Below, in pieces: positions 35,853 through 44,490 of a stretch of 64,000 nucleotides of DNA. Below the pieces are notes generated by a model, which worked only from the letters and a program-made list of their open reading frames with translations, had not been told where the DNA came from and did no database searches. Both the position numbers and the translations under genes were made by a program. How positions within the stretch are numbered: position 1 is the stretch's first letter; each line of letters begins with the position of its first letter. Where the stretch lies: assembly GCF_000282375.1 (NCBI RefSeq), contig NZ_AKJK01000100.1:1-64000 (forward strand). Direction: 5' to 3'. This DNA comes from Pseudomonas sp. GM50. Lineage in GTDB: Bacteria > Pseudomonadota > Gammaproteobacteria > Pseudomonadales > Pseudomonadaceae.

Positions 35853-36843
35853 CTGTTGCTCGGGCAGGGTGGTGCTGGGGGGAGCCACCCTCTCAGGGGG
35901 CTGTGCTTTAACTCAAAACTGGCGTTGTAGATCAGCTTTTCGACCGTCAGACATTGTCGGTATCCACTTCCCCGGTGCCGCCGCAGTTCGCCGGCCAGGC
36001 GAGCTCGTTCCAGATAGACGCAATGAGGGACTGAGGTGGCACCAGGCCAAGAGCGCACAACAGGGAGGCTTGCTGTTCACGGCGCTGATCGAGCTTGGTT
36101 ACCCGTAGATGATCCTGAATAATAGGCGTCAGATGCCACCTGCAGTTTGCTCATGCATGCAGCGGTTTCAGGTGCGAACAGGCCGGTCGGGAAAGTGGTC
36201 TACGTTACAAGCACGCCTCCTCTAGCCATATCGACGAAGGAATCGAATCGGGGAGGGCCGGTTTAAGGCATTCATTCTGCTGGCCTTCTTCGCACCTCGG
36301 TTGAAAGCAATCCGAATACCGCTGCAGCTGGCGTCCTTTTACGAAGGTGGCTGTCCATCCTCAATGGTGCTTAGACTGTAGGGCCCGAATGGATTTCGCG
36401 GCGATCTATGTCGAAGGCTTATTCAACACAGGAAATCTAAGCAATCTCGTCTCCGGCTTCAGGGCGGAGGAGATTGGAGCAATCCTAGTGATGTCATGAG
36501 CATTCAGTCGATATTCGCGAAGCACTTGTACTTCCACTCACCTGTCACTGGTTACGACTTGAAAACTGAGGGAGGTAGGTAAGCCTTTCCGGAGCAGCAG
36601 TGTCATCTATTGGTAACCGTAACCTTGGCTCGGGAGAAGGCTCGCAAAATGGAAAGGCTAAAGGAGCAAAGCGGTGCATTTCAGTTCGTGGGAGATACGA
36701 ATACGCCTAAGCTAGGATGACAACGCTGCCCGACGATATCGCGTGTCCCCATGTCGGATGTTCCACGCAGCGGGCAATGGAGATGTCGCTGGTTCGGGCC
36801 ACCAGGCCCGGCTTAGTGGTAGTTTTTTCAGATGGAGGTGAAA
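35853..36843. other. Gene-free stretch of about 1 kb with a GC-rich hairpin
   Basis: AGGGTGG (35866-35872) and CCACCCT (35885-35891) form a 7-bp hairpin just after the nuclease gene; no T-run follows, so it is at best a weak terminator. The remainder contains no convincing gene. The last 100 bases hold the leader of the DUF2384 copy 2, with an AGGCCCGGCTTAG motif near 36805 that parallels AGGGCCCGGCTAAG before copy 1. Confidence 0.4.
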
Positions 36844-37293
36844 GTGCTGTCATCGATCAAGGAATACCAACCAGAGCCTCAGATCCCACAGAGCATTTGG
36901 ATGACACTCGGGCTGCCGTCACGCGGTACCAGGCTTCATGATCTAGTTCGCGAAGGGTTGCCTTTCGAATTCCTTGACCGGATAGCGAGCCTACTTCAGG
37001 TACCGCGAGGGGATATCTCCAAGGCTATTTGCGTGTCGCCCGCAACAATGGCGCGAAGAGTCAAGGCAGGGCGGTTCAACACCTTAGAAAGCGACCGCTT
37101 GGTCGCGTTGGTAGCTGTCTTTGAGGAAGCCTTTTATCTGTTCGAGAACGATGTCGCCGCAGCAACGGGATGGATGAGCACACCGGTGCGGGGGCTCGGT
37201 TCAAAGCGTCCACTGGATATGATAAATACGAGGGTGGAGACGAACGCTGTGCTCGACCTTATTGGTTGCCTAGAGAAGGGTATTCTTGTGTGA
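36844..37293 (+). CDS. Orphan DUF2384 (Xre/MbcA/ParS-type) antitoxin-like protein, copy 2
   Basis: A 149-residue protein very similar to the 16907-17356 gene: helix-turn-helix around ISKAICVSPATMARRVKAGR and the C-terminal DUF2384 half (RPLDMINTRVETNAVLDLIG). The start is GTG 36844, preceded by GGAGGTGAAA, as in copy 1 (ATG). No RES toxin is adjacent. The 3' flank repeats that of copy 1, including the 14-base palindrome. Confidence 0.82.
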   Translation: MLSSIKEYQPEPQIPQSIWMTLGLPSRGTRLHDLVREGLPFEFLDRIASLLQVPRGDISKAICVSPATMARRVKAGRFNTLESDRLVALVAVFEEAFYLFENDVAAATGWMSTPVRGLGSKRPLDMINTRVETNAVLDLIGCLEKGILV

Positions 37294-37400
37294 GATTCGA
37301 TAGACGACTTGTTGGGTGCTGCAGGCTGCGGAGCTAAAGCTACTTTTGCTATCGCTCCTTCGGGCTTAAGCCCGGCTCGACCCCAAGTCTTCACATGCCC
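37294..37400 (+). repeat. Duplicated 3' flank of DUF2384 gene, second copy
   Basis: Nearly identical to 17357-17460, with CGGGCTTAAGCCCG at 37361-37374. It carries a small insertion (GCAGGCTGCGGAG against CTGCGCAG). Confidence 0.7.
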
Positions 37401-37448
37401 TGAGCGAATCACTCCACAGTTGGCCCGTCATGATTGATTCGGGATGCC

Positions 37449-37676
37449 TTATTTCACCTCGACGTTGCCAAGCTGTCCGCTATCCCAGGCCTCAGTCAGC
37501 TCGTCTATTCGATCCGCAATCTGAGGTGTTTTTGATAGGACGAAGCAGCGCGTGTTGCCGACAAATTCCTCTATCAAATACAGCGTGTCGCCAACATCAA
37601 GCTCCAGTTCCTGCAACGCCTCATCGGGAGTTCGAATCGCCCCGTCACCATCCCATTCTTCGATCATGATTTTCAT
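37449..37676 (-). CDS. AbrB/SpoVT-like small DNA-binding protein (orphan antitoxin-like)
   Basis: A 75-residue protein. The N-terminal 45 residues fit the swapped-hairpin AbrB/MazE fold: MKIMIEEWDGDGAIRTPDEA then LQELELDVGDTLYLIEE. The second half, FVLSKTPQIADRIDELTEAW, is helical and acidic. Such proteins are antitoxins or regulators, yet no toxin gene is next to it. ATG 37676 is preceded by GAAAGCC; an upstream start at 37721 is possible. Assignment by motif only. Confidence 0.55.
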   Translation of the reverse strand: MKIMIEEWDGDGAIRTPDEALQELELDVGDTLYLIEEFVGNTRCFVLSKTPQIADRIDELTEAWDSGQLGNVEVK

Positions 37677-37793
37677 TGGTGGCTTTCTCACGTGTGATCT
37701 CCATTGCTTCTGAGTCGGCAATGGTAACGTGCTTTGAGTGAGCGACTGAGCGCGCGGTGAGCAAGCGCGCGAGTTGTAAACGTTCCCAGGCGG

Positions 37794-38669
37794 TTAGTAC
37801 CGAGGCTTAGACCACCCCGGGAATCCGTCTAGCTCGTCCAGAAGACCGTCGTCATCATCTCGAGAACTGCGATAACCAGTCGATACAGGTCGCTCATCAA
37901 GCTCTTCGAAAATGAGGATCGACTGAGTCTGCTTGGCGGGAGCGTAGTAGATCGCCTGCTCGTAGCAGGCGAATCGCCGGGCATCATCACTGTTGCTCCA
38001 ATCCAAACCCTCAGAATCTGCCTCATGAAGGCCACTGATACCTGAGTTGAAAGCTTTCGCTGCAGCGGAATTCCGGGGAAGCGGGATGTCTTTGCTGATC
38101 CACACTCGCGACTCTTTGAGTGCCTTTGAGACGATGGAGTATTTGACGACACCATCCTCGGCCACCACGAATGCCAGGTGATCATTCGAGGCTTGAGCGA
38201 ACCTGGATGCGATACAAGCCCGGGATGCCTGGAACTGTTCAGCCAACTCGGCGAGATGCTCCAAAGTGAAATCCTTCTCTTCTGCGAGTGGTTGAATCAG
38301 TTCCCAAGGAACCAGGCACTCTGCAGCAAAGATGTCGCAGAGAACCTCTTCCGGATGGCGCCCAGTAAAGCGCTCAAGCTCATCAGCAGGTACCTTCTCA
38401 CCGTGTTTGGACGGGAGCTCAAGTACGTGGTGTGCGATCTCATGGAGGACGGTGAAACGCTGCCGAAGCACACCGTCTTTTTCGTTGACCAAGATGTGTT
38501 TCTGTCCACGTCTTTCAAAGGTGCTGCCCGCTTCACCATCCGGGAGCTCCTTGCGAGAGACCTTGAAACCCAAAAAATGAGCCAGCGCCTCGACATCAAC
38601 GGGCGCTGTCTTTAAGCCGGCTTCCCTCAACAGCTTTCGAGCCCGTGTGACCGCAACATTTTCGTCCAT
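37794..38669 (-). CDS. ImmA/IrrE family metallo-endopeptidase
   Basis: A 291-residue protein with the ImmA/IrrE (COG2856-type) zinc protease core. VLHEIAHHVLEL carries the HExxH zinc motif at about residues 76-80, and DIFAAECLVPWE holds the downstream glutamate. A C-terminal part of about 150 residues follows and probably senses a signal. In known ImmA/ImmR and CapP/CapH pairs such a protease cleaves or relieves an XRE repressor after DNA damage. It follows the XRE gene (38684-39055) with a 14-base gap; GAGGAA lies before ATG 38669. Confidence 0.9.
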   Translation of the reverse strand: MDENVAVTRARKLLREAGLKTAPVDVEALAHFLGFKVSRKELPDGEAGSTFERRGQKHILVNEKDGVLRQRFTVLHEIAHHVLELPSKHGEKVPADELERFTGRHPEEVLCDIFAAECLVPWELIQPLAEEKDFTLEHLAELAEQFQASRACIASRFAQASNDHLAFVVAEDGVVKYSIVSKALKESRVWISKDIPLPRNSAAAKAFNSGISGLHEADSEGLDWSNSDDARRFACYEQAIYYAPAKQTQSILIFEELDERPVSTGYRSSRDDDDGLLDELDGFPGWSKPRY

Positions 38670-38683
38670 GAAATTCCTCGTCG

Positions 38684-39055
38684 TTACATCTGCTGAATGA
38701 GTTCGATCCGCTTGAGCCAGGCCTCTTCGCTGTTCGGACGCTCACCTCGGAAGCTCATCGTTGCTACGTCCTCAAAATCTTCCCACGGTATATCGATGCG
38801 AGAGACCATGAGGTGGTAGAGCGCATTGTCTACGGTCACTGACTTGGCCAGCAGACGAAACACATCACCTTCTCGGTCATCCAGCTCGAGCGCGTGGCTC
38901 AGGCGCGTGACGACATCTTCTGATGGGGCTGCACGGTCTCCTTTCTCCAACCTCCAGATATACGCGTGATCCAGGTCGCCTGCACGTTTCTCCAAGTCAC
39001 GAAAGCTCAGCTCTTTTCGTTCACGCATGGTTGCGATGAACTCGGCCAAATCCAT
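38684..39055 (-). CDS. XRE family transcriptional regulator
   Basis: A 123-residue protein with an N-terminal XRE helix-turn-helix (FIATMRERKELSFRDLEKRA then YIWRLEKGDRAAPSEDVVTR) and a C-terminal half lacking a known fold. It is the first gene of the leftward pair with the ImmA/IrrE protease. ATG 39055 was preferred because GGAG lies seven bases before it; a TTG at 39067 overlaps that site. The three palindromes at 39101-39234 are its probable operators, controlling both this pair and the rightward ubiquitin-like operon. Confidence 0.88.
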   Translation of the reverse strand: MDLAEFIATMRERKELSFRDLEKRAGDLDHAYIWRLEKGDRAAPSEDVVTRLSHALELDDREGDVFRLLAKSVTVDNALYHLMVSRIDIPWEDFEDVATMSFRGERPNSEEAWLKRIELIQQM

Positions 39056-39100
39056 TTTTTTCTCCAACCTATTGCATTGCCCAAACGGGCGGGAGTAGTC

Positions 39101-39234
39101 TGTTGCCTAGCCAGACAACAGCTCGCGATTCATGATCCATGATAAGCGGCTTTTTTTTGAAGTCCACTGTTGTCTGGCTAGACAACGACCTCTGGGTCGT
39201 TTTTAAGATCGGTGGTGTTGTCTACGTAGGCAAC
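39101..39234. promoter_or_regulatory. Three 18-base palindromic operators between divergent XRE and ubiquitin-like operons
   Basis: O1 GTTGCCTAGCCAGACAAC (39102-39119), O2 GTTGTCTGGCTAGACAAC (39169-39186) and O3 GTTGTCTACGTAGGCAAC (39217-39234) share the consensus GTTGYCTnnnnAGRCAAC. Their centres are 67 and 48 bases apart. O1 is close to the XRE start and O3 ends 34 bases before the ATG of the ubiquitin-like gene. This layout suggests coordinated repression of both directions by the XRE protein. Confidence 0.85.
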
Positions 39235-39268
39235 AGCTCATTTGGTTCCGATACGAGGATTTTATCCC

Positions 39269-40018
39269 ATGTCACAGTTGAACGATTTTGAGGTTGAGGA
39301 CGTGGCCGCCGCCATCTTGGCGGGCCGCGAAGTACGTGATCACGGCCCGTACAAAATCCAGATCGGTAATGAGGGGCTGGATTACCGTACGCTGGTGATC
39401 GCTGATCCTGTCCCCACCGGTCAGCAGGTACTGGAGATTGCCGAACTCCGCCCTGTGGACGATTACCTGTTGTTCCAGGTTCTCAGCAACGGCCGCTTGG
39501 AGCTGCTCAGCCCCAGCGAAACGACTGACCTGCGCCAGGCTGGCATCGAAAAATTCCTGGCGTTCAAAAGTGACCGCTCGTTCCGGTTCTTTATCGACGG
39601 GCACGCCCAAGATTGGGGTGGCCAGCGCATCTCTGGGCGCACCCTGAAACAGTTGGCCGGCGTGGATGCGCAGAAGTACGACATCTTCCTAGTCATTCCG
39701 GGCGATGACGATGAGCTGATCGAAGATCGTGACTTGTTCGACTTGGCGCGCCCTGGCGTCGAGCACTTCGCGGCGGTGGAGATCAACATCAAGGTCTTCG
39801 TCAACACGCTGCCTGTGTTCGTCCACTCTCGCAACCTGAGCTACTGGGATGTAGTGCGGCTTGCTTTCCCGGACGCGGAGCCAGGCCCTAACTCCCACTT
39901 CACTGTGACCTATGCGAAAGGTCATGAAGGCAACTCGCTCACAAACCTGGTAGATGGCCAACACGTCCGTATCAAGAAGGGGATGCACTTCAATGTCACA
40001 CCAACTGATAAGTCGTAG
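39269..40018 (+). CDS. Multi-ubiquitin-like protein (three tandem beta-grasp domains)
   Basis: A 249-residue protein that reads as three ubiquitin-like domains of about 70 residues each: about 28-98, 103-168 and 171-245. The last ends GQHVRIKKGMHFNVTPTDKS, the typical end of the Multiubiquitin family; there is no terminal Gly-Gly. The family is found next to E1-like enzymes in predicted bacterial ubiquitin-like conjugation systems. GAGGA precedes ATG 39269 by nine bases. It is the first gene of a three-gene operon and overlaps the next by 26 bases. Confidence 0.85.
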   Translation: MSQLNDFEVEDVAAAILAGREVRDHGPYKIQIGNEGLDYRTLVIADPVPTGQQVLEIAELRPVDDYLLFQVLSNGRLELLSPSETTDLRQAGIEKFLAFKSDRSFRFFIDGHAQDWGGQRISGRTLKQLAGVDAQKYDIFLVIPGDDDELIEDRDLFDLARPGVEHFAAVEINIKVFVNTLPVFVHSRNLSYWDVVRLAFPDAEPGPNSHFTVTYAKGHEGNSLTNLVDGQHVRIKKGMHFNVTPTDKS

Positions 40019-41180
40019 TCCTCACCTCCTGCGCTTGCGCAACGAAGGGTACAACTTGGACACCAAGGAGGGTTACCTCCTGGTACGGGACGTCCCCTAT
40101 GTAAACGCTCAGCTACAGGTATGTAAAGGCGTGTTGGTCATGGCGCTCAATCTGGTGGCTGATGTTGCGGGCCAACCGAGTGACCATACGGCACATTTCA
40201 TTGGTGACTGCCCTTGCGATTCGCAAGGGCGTCCCCTCGAACAAATCATCAATAACAGCCAGCCGAATCCGCTGTTACCGGATTTGGTCGTGAAACACTA
40301 CTTCTCGGCAAAGCCCCGGTCTGGCAACTACTCCGATTACTACGAGAAGGTCTCGATCTACGTTTCGATCCTGAGTGGCCAGGCTGAGGCCATCGAGAAA
40401 GGGGTCACCGCGATGACATTCGCACCATTTCGGTCGGAGGTTGAGGAAACGGTGTTCGCCTATACCGACACGGCGTCAACACGTGCCGGCATCGGAATGC
40501 CCACCGAGAAACTCAAAGGACTGAAGATCGCAATCGTCGGGCTCGGAGGTACCGGCGCCTACATCTTGGATCAGGTTGCGAAAACCCCGGTGGCGGAGAT
40601 CCATCTCTTTGATGGTGATGCGCTCCACCAGCACAACGCCTTCCGCTTCCCAGGCGCTGTCACCTTCGCCCATCTCGAACGGGGGATGAAGAAGGTGGAA
40701 TACCTGCAGGAGGTCTTCGGGCAGATGCACCGCAACATCATTCCGCATACGTGCATGATTACAGCTGAGAATGTCGCTGAGCTTCGTGCCTTCGATTACG
40801 TGTTCCTCAGCGTCGATAACACCACGGTGCGAGAGTTAGTGGTGCATGAGCTCAGTGGTACTCGTACCTCGTTGCTTGACGTTGGGATGGGGGTTCACCT
40901 GGTAGGCGAAACGCAACAGGTTTGGGGTACGTGCCGGGTCACGACTCTCACTCCTGGGCATTATGACCACGCTGCCCGCACCATGCCGCTGACCGAGAAT
41001 GCTGGTGAGGACGTATATCGCTCGAACATTCAGATCGCCGACCTGAATGCCCTCAACGCGGTACTGGCTGTCGGTACGTGGAAGCGACTGTGTGGCTTCT
41101 ACGTCGACAACGTACAGGCCGACCACTTCACCTACTCGACCAACCTCAATGAGATGGGCAACAGCGAGGATCGCCCATGA
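39993..41180 (+). CDS. ThiF/E1-like adenylyltransferase with N-terminal DUF6791-like domain
   Basis: A 395-residue protein. The C-terminal part (from about residue 175) is an E1/ThiF fold: IAIVGLGGTGAYILDQ (ATP loop, residues 181-192), FDGDALHQHNAFR (Asp/Asn/Arg of the adenylation site) and WGTCRVTTLT, where Cys314 may be the thioester cysteine. The N-terminal 170 residues form a separate domain with HTAHFIGDCPCDSQG (His65, His68, Cys73, Cys75) that could act like an E2 or bind metal. It would adenylate the C terminus of the ubiquitin-like partner. ATG 39993 lies inside the end of the upstream gene. Confidence 0.87.
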   Translation: MSHQLISRSPHLLRLRNEGYNLDTKEGYLLVRDVPYVNAQLQVCKGVLVMALNLVADVAGQPSDHTAHFIGDCPCDSQGRPLEQIINNSQPNPLLPDLVVKHYFSAKPRSGNYSDYYEKVSIYVSILSGQAEAIEKGVTAMTFAPFRSEVEETVFAYTDTASTRAGIGMPTEKLKGLKIAIVGLGGTGAYILDQVAKTPVAEIHLFDGDALHQHNAFRFPGAVTFAHLERGMKKVEYLQEVFGQMHRNIIPHTCMITAENVAELRAFDYVFLSVDNTTVRELVVHELSGTRTSLLDVGMGVHLVGETQQVWGTCRVTTLTPGHYDHAARTMPLTENAGEDVYRSNIQIADLNALNAVLAVGTWKRLCGFYVDNVQADHFTYSTNLNEMGNSEDRP

Positions 41181-41620
41181 CGATCAAACGTCTCACGCCG
41201 CAATTTGTTGAGCACTTCCCGGAGAAATTGGAATCCGGTGAGCTCTACCTGGCCATGGAGTTCGCAACTGCAGCACACCTGTGTGCCTGTGGTTGCGGCA
41301 ATAAGGTGATCACACCTTTCTCTCCAACCGACTGGCAGGTGTCATTCGATGGTGAAACGGTGTCTCTCAAACCGTCCATTGGCAACTGGACATTCCGATG
41401 TCGCTCGCATTACTGGGTACGGTCTGGCCGTATCGAGTGGGCAGGTGACATGTCTCAGGAGGCGATCAACGCTGGGCGCAAATGGGATGCCCAAGCAAAA
41501 GCACGACTGCAGGCGAATAGGTCGAGTGGTTTAGAGATTGCCCCACCGAAACCAGAAGCCCAGGCGGAAACTCAGGCACCATCGCTGTTTGGCAGGCTAA
41601 AAAATTGGCTAGGGCTCTGA
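41177..41620 (+). CDS. DUF6527-like metal-binding protein of the ubiquitin-like operon
   Basis: A 147-residue protein with Cys/His-rich sites: HLCACGCGNKV (residues 32-42) and TFRCRSHYWV. They probably form a zinc site in a small beta-rich domain. The C-terminal 45 residues are Gln/Ala/Pro-rich and probably flexible. The family recurs beside multi-ubiquitin and ThiF genes, where its role is undefined. ATG 41177 overlaps the ThiF-like stop (ATGA), so it is coupled to it. Last gene of the operon. Confidence 0.75.
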   Translation: MTIKRLTPQFVEHFPEKLESGELYLAMEFATAAHLCACGCGNKVITPFSPTDWQVSFDGETVSLKPSIGNWTFRCRSHYWVRSGRIEWAGDMSQEAINAGRKWDAQAKARLQANRSSGLEIAPPKPEAQAETQAPSLFGRLKNWLGL

Positions 41621-41780
41621 TGGCTCTGCCAAACATGGCCGGTGTAGCGGCTGTTGTGTGGGTAAAGCCCCGCCTCGAATGGGAGAGGGGTGTGTGCCTC
41701 ATCGTCGATTTTGTATGAAGGGGGCGGTTGGCTAATTCCTTTGCCGCCACAACTCAGTTAGTTACACGGGAGTATGGATT

Positions 41781-42077
41781 ATGAGCTATTTGGTCTACTG
41801 CACTTTTGACTTGAAGAATGCTTCTTCGAAGGACTACGAGAACGCTTATACGGATCTGCTGCGTCTCGGCTTGGCGAAGGTTGTTAAAGCCGATGCGGGG
41901 CATAACGTAGTAATCCCTACAACATCAACGATGGGTTTCTTTAACGGCAGTGGTGCCACTTCTGTTCGAGACTCTGTGCAGAACTCGGTGAAAAGTGCCT
42001 TTGCCGCTCGAAGGCTCACATCCGAAGTTTTCATAGTGGTTGGAGGCGACTGGGCCTGGAGTGTTGCTACCACGTAA
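41781..42077 (+). CDS. Small hypothetical protein, alpha/beta (ferredoxin-like?)
   Basis: A 98-residue protein, MSYLVYCTFDLKNASSKDYE to SEVFIVVGGDWAWSVATT. The strand-helix-strand pattern at both ends suggests a ferredoxin-like fold of the size seen in Cas2/VapD proteins, but the catalytic residues are not evident and no CRISPR array is present. GGGAG lies before ATG 41781. It is 160 bases downstream of the ubiquitin-like operon and may be independent. Confidence 0.65.
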   Translation: MSYLVYCTFDLKNASSKDYENAYTDLLRLGLAKVVKADAGHNVVIPTTSTMGFFNGSGATSVRDSVQNSVKSAFAARRLTSEVFIVVGGDWAWSVATT

Positions 42078-42324
42078 GCCTGTAGGGGTAGCTCCAATGA
42101 TGGGGATCTTGCTTCTTATTTAACTGCCGTGATCGGGAGCAGTGGTTCGGCTATTTGCCCATCTATATACTCATAATTCATTCAACTAGCTGAGATGGCC
42201 CAGAAAAAAGAGGAATGAAGCGCGTATCACTTGCCAAGGTGCCACCCCTTGGGTTGACCAATACCTATGCTATGCGAGATAAGTCATTTTCAAGTTCAAC
42301 TGAATTTTTTAGTAGGAGCAAAAT

Positions 42325-42636
42325 ATGGAGTTTCTATTCAATAGCCGGGGGCAACACATCGCAAATTTTGTAAACGGTCAATTACATTCGCCGCGTGGGC
42401 CAAATATTGGCCACTTTTTAGAAGCTCAGAATATTTTTATCGACATGCACGGGCGATATCTCGGTGAAAAAATTATGAAGAACCGGCTAATGCTTAATAA
42501 GGCAAGCATGCACAGAGGTGTTAATTACGGAAACTATGGAAATTATGGCAACGCGGGTAACTACGGAAACCCTGGAAACTACGGGAGTATTGGATCAATC
42601 GCAGGCTATCAGGACATACCTACGCCTTGGCTCTAG
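42325..42636 (+). CDS. Beta-flower-like domain protein with Tyr-Gly-Asn repeats
   Basis: A 103-residue protein. The first 55 residues show three short repeats of a turn-and-strand motif (LFNSRGQHIANFVNGQL; NIFIDMHGRYLGEKI), similar to 4-fold beta-flower domains. From about residue 67 a low-complexity stretch of NYGNYGNYGNAGNYGNPG follows, which could be flexible or self-associating. TAGGAGCAAAAT precedes ATG 42325. The function is unknown. Confidence 0.6.
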   Translation: MEFLFNSRGQHIANFVNGQLHSPRGPNIGHFLEAQNIFIDMHGRYLGEKIMKNRLMLNKASMHRGVNYGNYGNYGNAGNYGNPGNYGSIGSIAGYQDIPTPWL

Positions 42637-42881
42637 CTTGGGACAGGTAGGAAACCAAGAGACCAATCACGTAATGTTCGAGCCGTTGAGCGCCGCGTGT
42701 TGAGCGCTTGTGTCAGCTCCGTTAGCCCCTGACGTTAAGAGGGGTAATCGCCCATTCGGGTCACGCCCGGCTTGACTTAGGTCTTTCGGAAGGGCCCCCC
42801 TCATATTGAGGTGCCAGTGAGCCAGTTACGCAGTGGGGTTTGAATGACAGTTTTGAGCTCTTGACGCTGTATTTGTTGGCT

Positions 42882-42941
42882 TGTAACGCACTTTTCTGGT
42901 TGTAACCCTACGACTGTTACGATGCATAAAATCACGTTACA
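42882..42941. repeat. Four-half-site TGTAAC palindrome, copy 1
   Basis: TGTAAC at 42882 and 42901, then GTTAC at 42916 and GTTACA at 42936, spaced 19, 15 and 20 bases. The second copy at 61242-61302 has the same spacing within one base and the same GCATAAAAT core on the right arm. It lies in the gene-free stretch 42637-43310. It is probably a binding site for a dimeric protein or the remains of a small palindromic element. Confidence 0.7.
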
Positions 42942-43310
42942 CCGAAGCTACCGGGCTTGCTGGCGAAAGGTTAAAACTGACGAAATTGGAGAGCGATCGG
43001 CTGAAATCGTGGCTCCGAGAGCGCTATTTTGTGCAGAACTCGTCGATAAATCTCTCTTGATCATATGAGTCGATCTGGCATTCGACTATCCAACGTGCTT
43101 TTGCGTGCGGGCTCAGATAGAGAGGAGCCGTTGATTCAAGCAAGCCTTTCCACAGCTATCGTCGAAAAAATGTTGAGCTGATGGGCGGATAATGGTGTTT
43201 TGACCACCCGGCCAATGCACTTTGCTAGAGCTTGGGGATCCTGTTGGGAAAGGAGACAATACCGCCATCGTAGCCAACGTAACGGCAGATTCTCCGGAGT
43301 ACCTGTGCGC

Positions 43311-44324
43311 ATGAAGCAGAAGCTGTTGAGGCTCCCCCGCAATGAACACGGTCGTGACTTCGTTGTCGGTGACATTCACTTCAAAACCATCGACCTCCAT
43401 AAAGGGCTCAAAGCACTTGGCTTCGACAGCGCGGTTGACCGGGTCATTGCCGTGGGCGACTTGATCGACCGTGGGCCAGGTGTGCTGGATGGCTTGAAGC
43501 TTCTTGGTGAACTATGGTTCTTCTCCGTCCTGGGCAATCACGAGCAAATGCTAATCGACGCCTTTCGGGCGAACCCTCATGCCGCCTATACAGCGAATGG
43601 GGCGAGATGGTGGATGACGATTGCCGATGACTCCAAAGAAATGATCATCGAGAAGCTCGAAGGCCTTCCAGTCGCCATCGAGATCGAATCAGCTCGTGGG
43701 ATTGTCGGTGTCGTCCATGCTGATGTGCCAACCGCCATGTCATGGAAAGAGTTTGTCGCAAGTCTTGATAACCCTCAGATCGAAGAGTTGGCTCTGTGGG
43801 GAAGAGAGCGGGTCATCAAGCACTATCGGGCTGGCGTCCAAGGCATCTGGCGAGTATGCACGGGCCACACCTGGACTCCTCAACCGTTACGTCTAGGAAA
43901 CTTTCTAGGGCTGGATTGCACGGGAGGCGGGGAGGGCCCACTGGCTATTTACTGCGTCCAGGACGACACCATTTACGTGGAAGGCAGATCCGTTTCACTG
44001 GATACCGCTGAGGTGATTACAGAACAGCTCCACGCTCTCGAGCAGACGCTAACCGGCCTAAAGACCATGACACACAGTAATAAGCTGATTGAATCGCAGA
44101 CCCTGAGTCTTGAAGCTGAGAGTCTCGTTAAAAAGGTCAACTCTGCCTGGCTAGCAATGAGGGGTGAGCTGACGGATTCTCAGCAGCTGATCAATGCGCT
44201 CCACGGCATTAGCCTTCTCACTGGCGAACGTAAAGCGGCAAAGTTTGAGGAGCTGAAAGCACGGTATGAGGGGACGCAGATCGAGCAGCTACTAGATCGC
44301 CTTCTTGGACAAGAAGAGGCTTAG
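43311..44324 (+). CDS. PPP-family metallophosphoesterase with C-terminal helical extension
   Basis: A 337-residue protein with the PPP phosphatase core: FVVGDIHF (GDxH), AVGDLIDRGP (GDxxDRG) and VLGNHEQML (GNHE). Later histidines are VVHADVP and CTGHTWTP. The fourth residue of the first motif is Phe in place of the usual Gly. After the fold (about residue 235) a predicted helical tail of about 100 residues (EQTLTGLKTMTHSNKLIESQ onwards) replaces the usual end. It could dephosphorylate proteins or nucleotides. A GTG at 43305 with GGAG upstream is an alternative start. Confidence 0.85.
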   Translation: MKQKLLRLPRNEHGRDFVVGDIHFKTIDLHKGLKALGFDSAVDRVIAVGDLIDRGPGVLDGLKLLGELWFFSVLGNHEQMLIDAFRANPHAAYTANGARWWMTIADDSKEMIIEKLEGLPVAIEIESARGIVGVVHADVPTAMSWKEFVASLDNPQIEELALWGRERVIKHYRAGVQGIWRVCTGHTWTPQPLRLGNFLGLDCTGGGEGPLAIYCVQDDTIYVEGRSVSLDTAEVITEQLHALEQTLTGLKTMTHSNKLIESQTLSLEAESLVKKVNSAWLAMRGELTDSQQLINALHGISLLTGERKAAKFEELKARYEGTQIEQLLDRLLGQEEA

Positions 44325-44490
44325 AAGAGGCTTATAAGTAACCATTGACCGCGATCCCTTCTAGTGATAGCGCTCACGAGAGACGCGCAGCGGTCGATCA
44401 CAACATTTCGATCTTGTCGATCGATAGGAGAGGGAGGGGGCGGAGGACGGGCACCAAGCTGTTCAACGCCTACTATCTCAACGACATATT

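Noticed and set aside
41781..42077. Cas2-like protein linked to CRISPR
   Set aside because: Only the size and strand pattern agree; no catalytic aspartate in place, no Cas1 and no array.
43113..43400. Leftward frame near the phosphatase start
   Set aside because: Antisense to the phosphatase GDIH motif region, no ribosome binding site.
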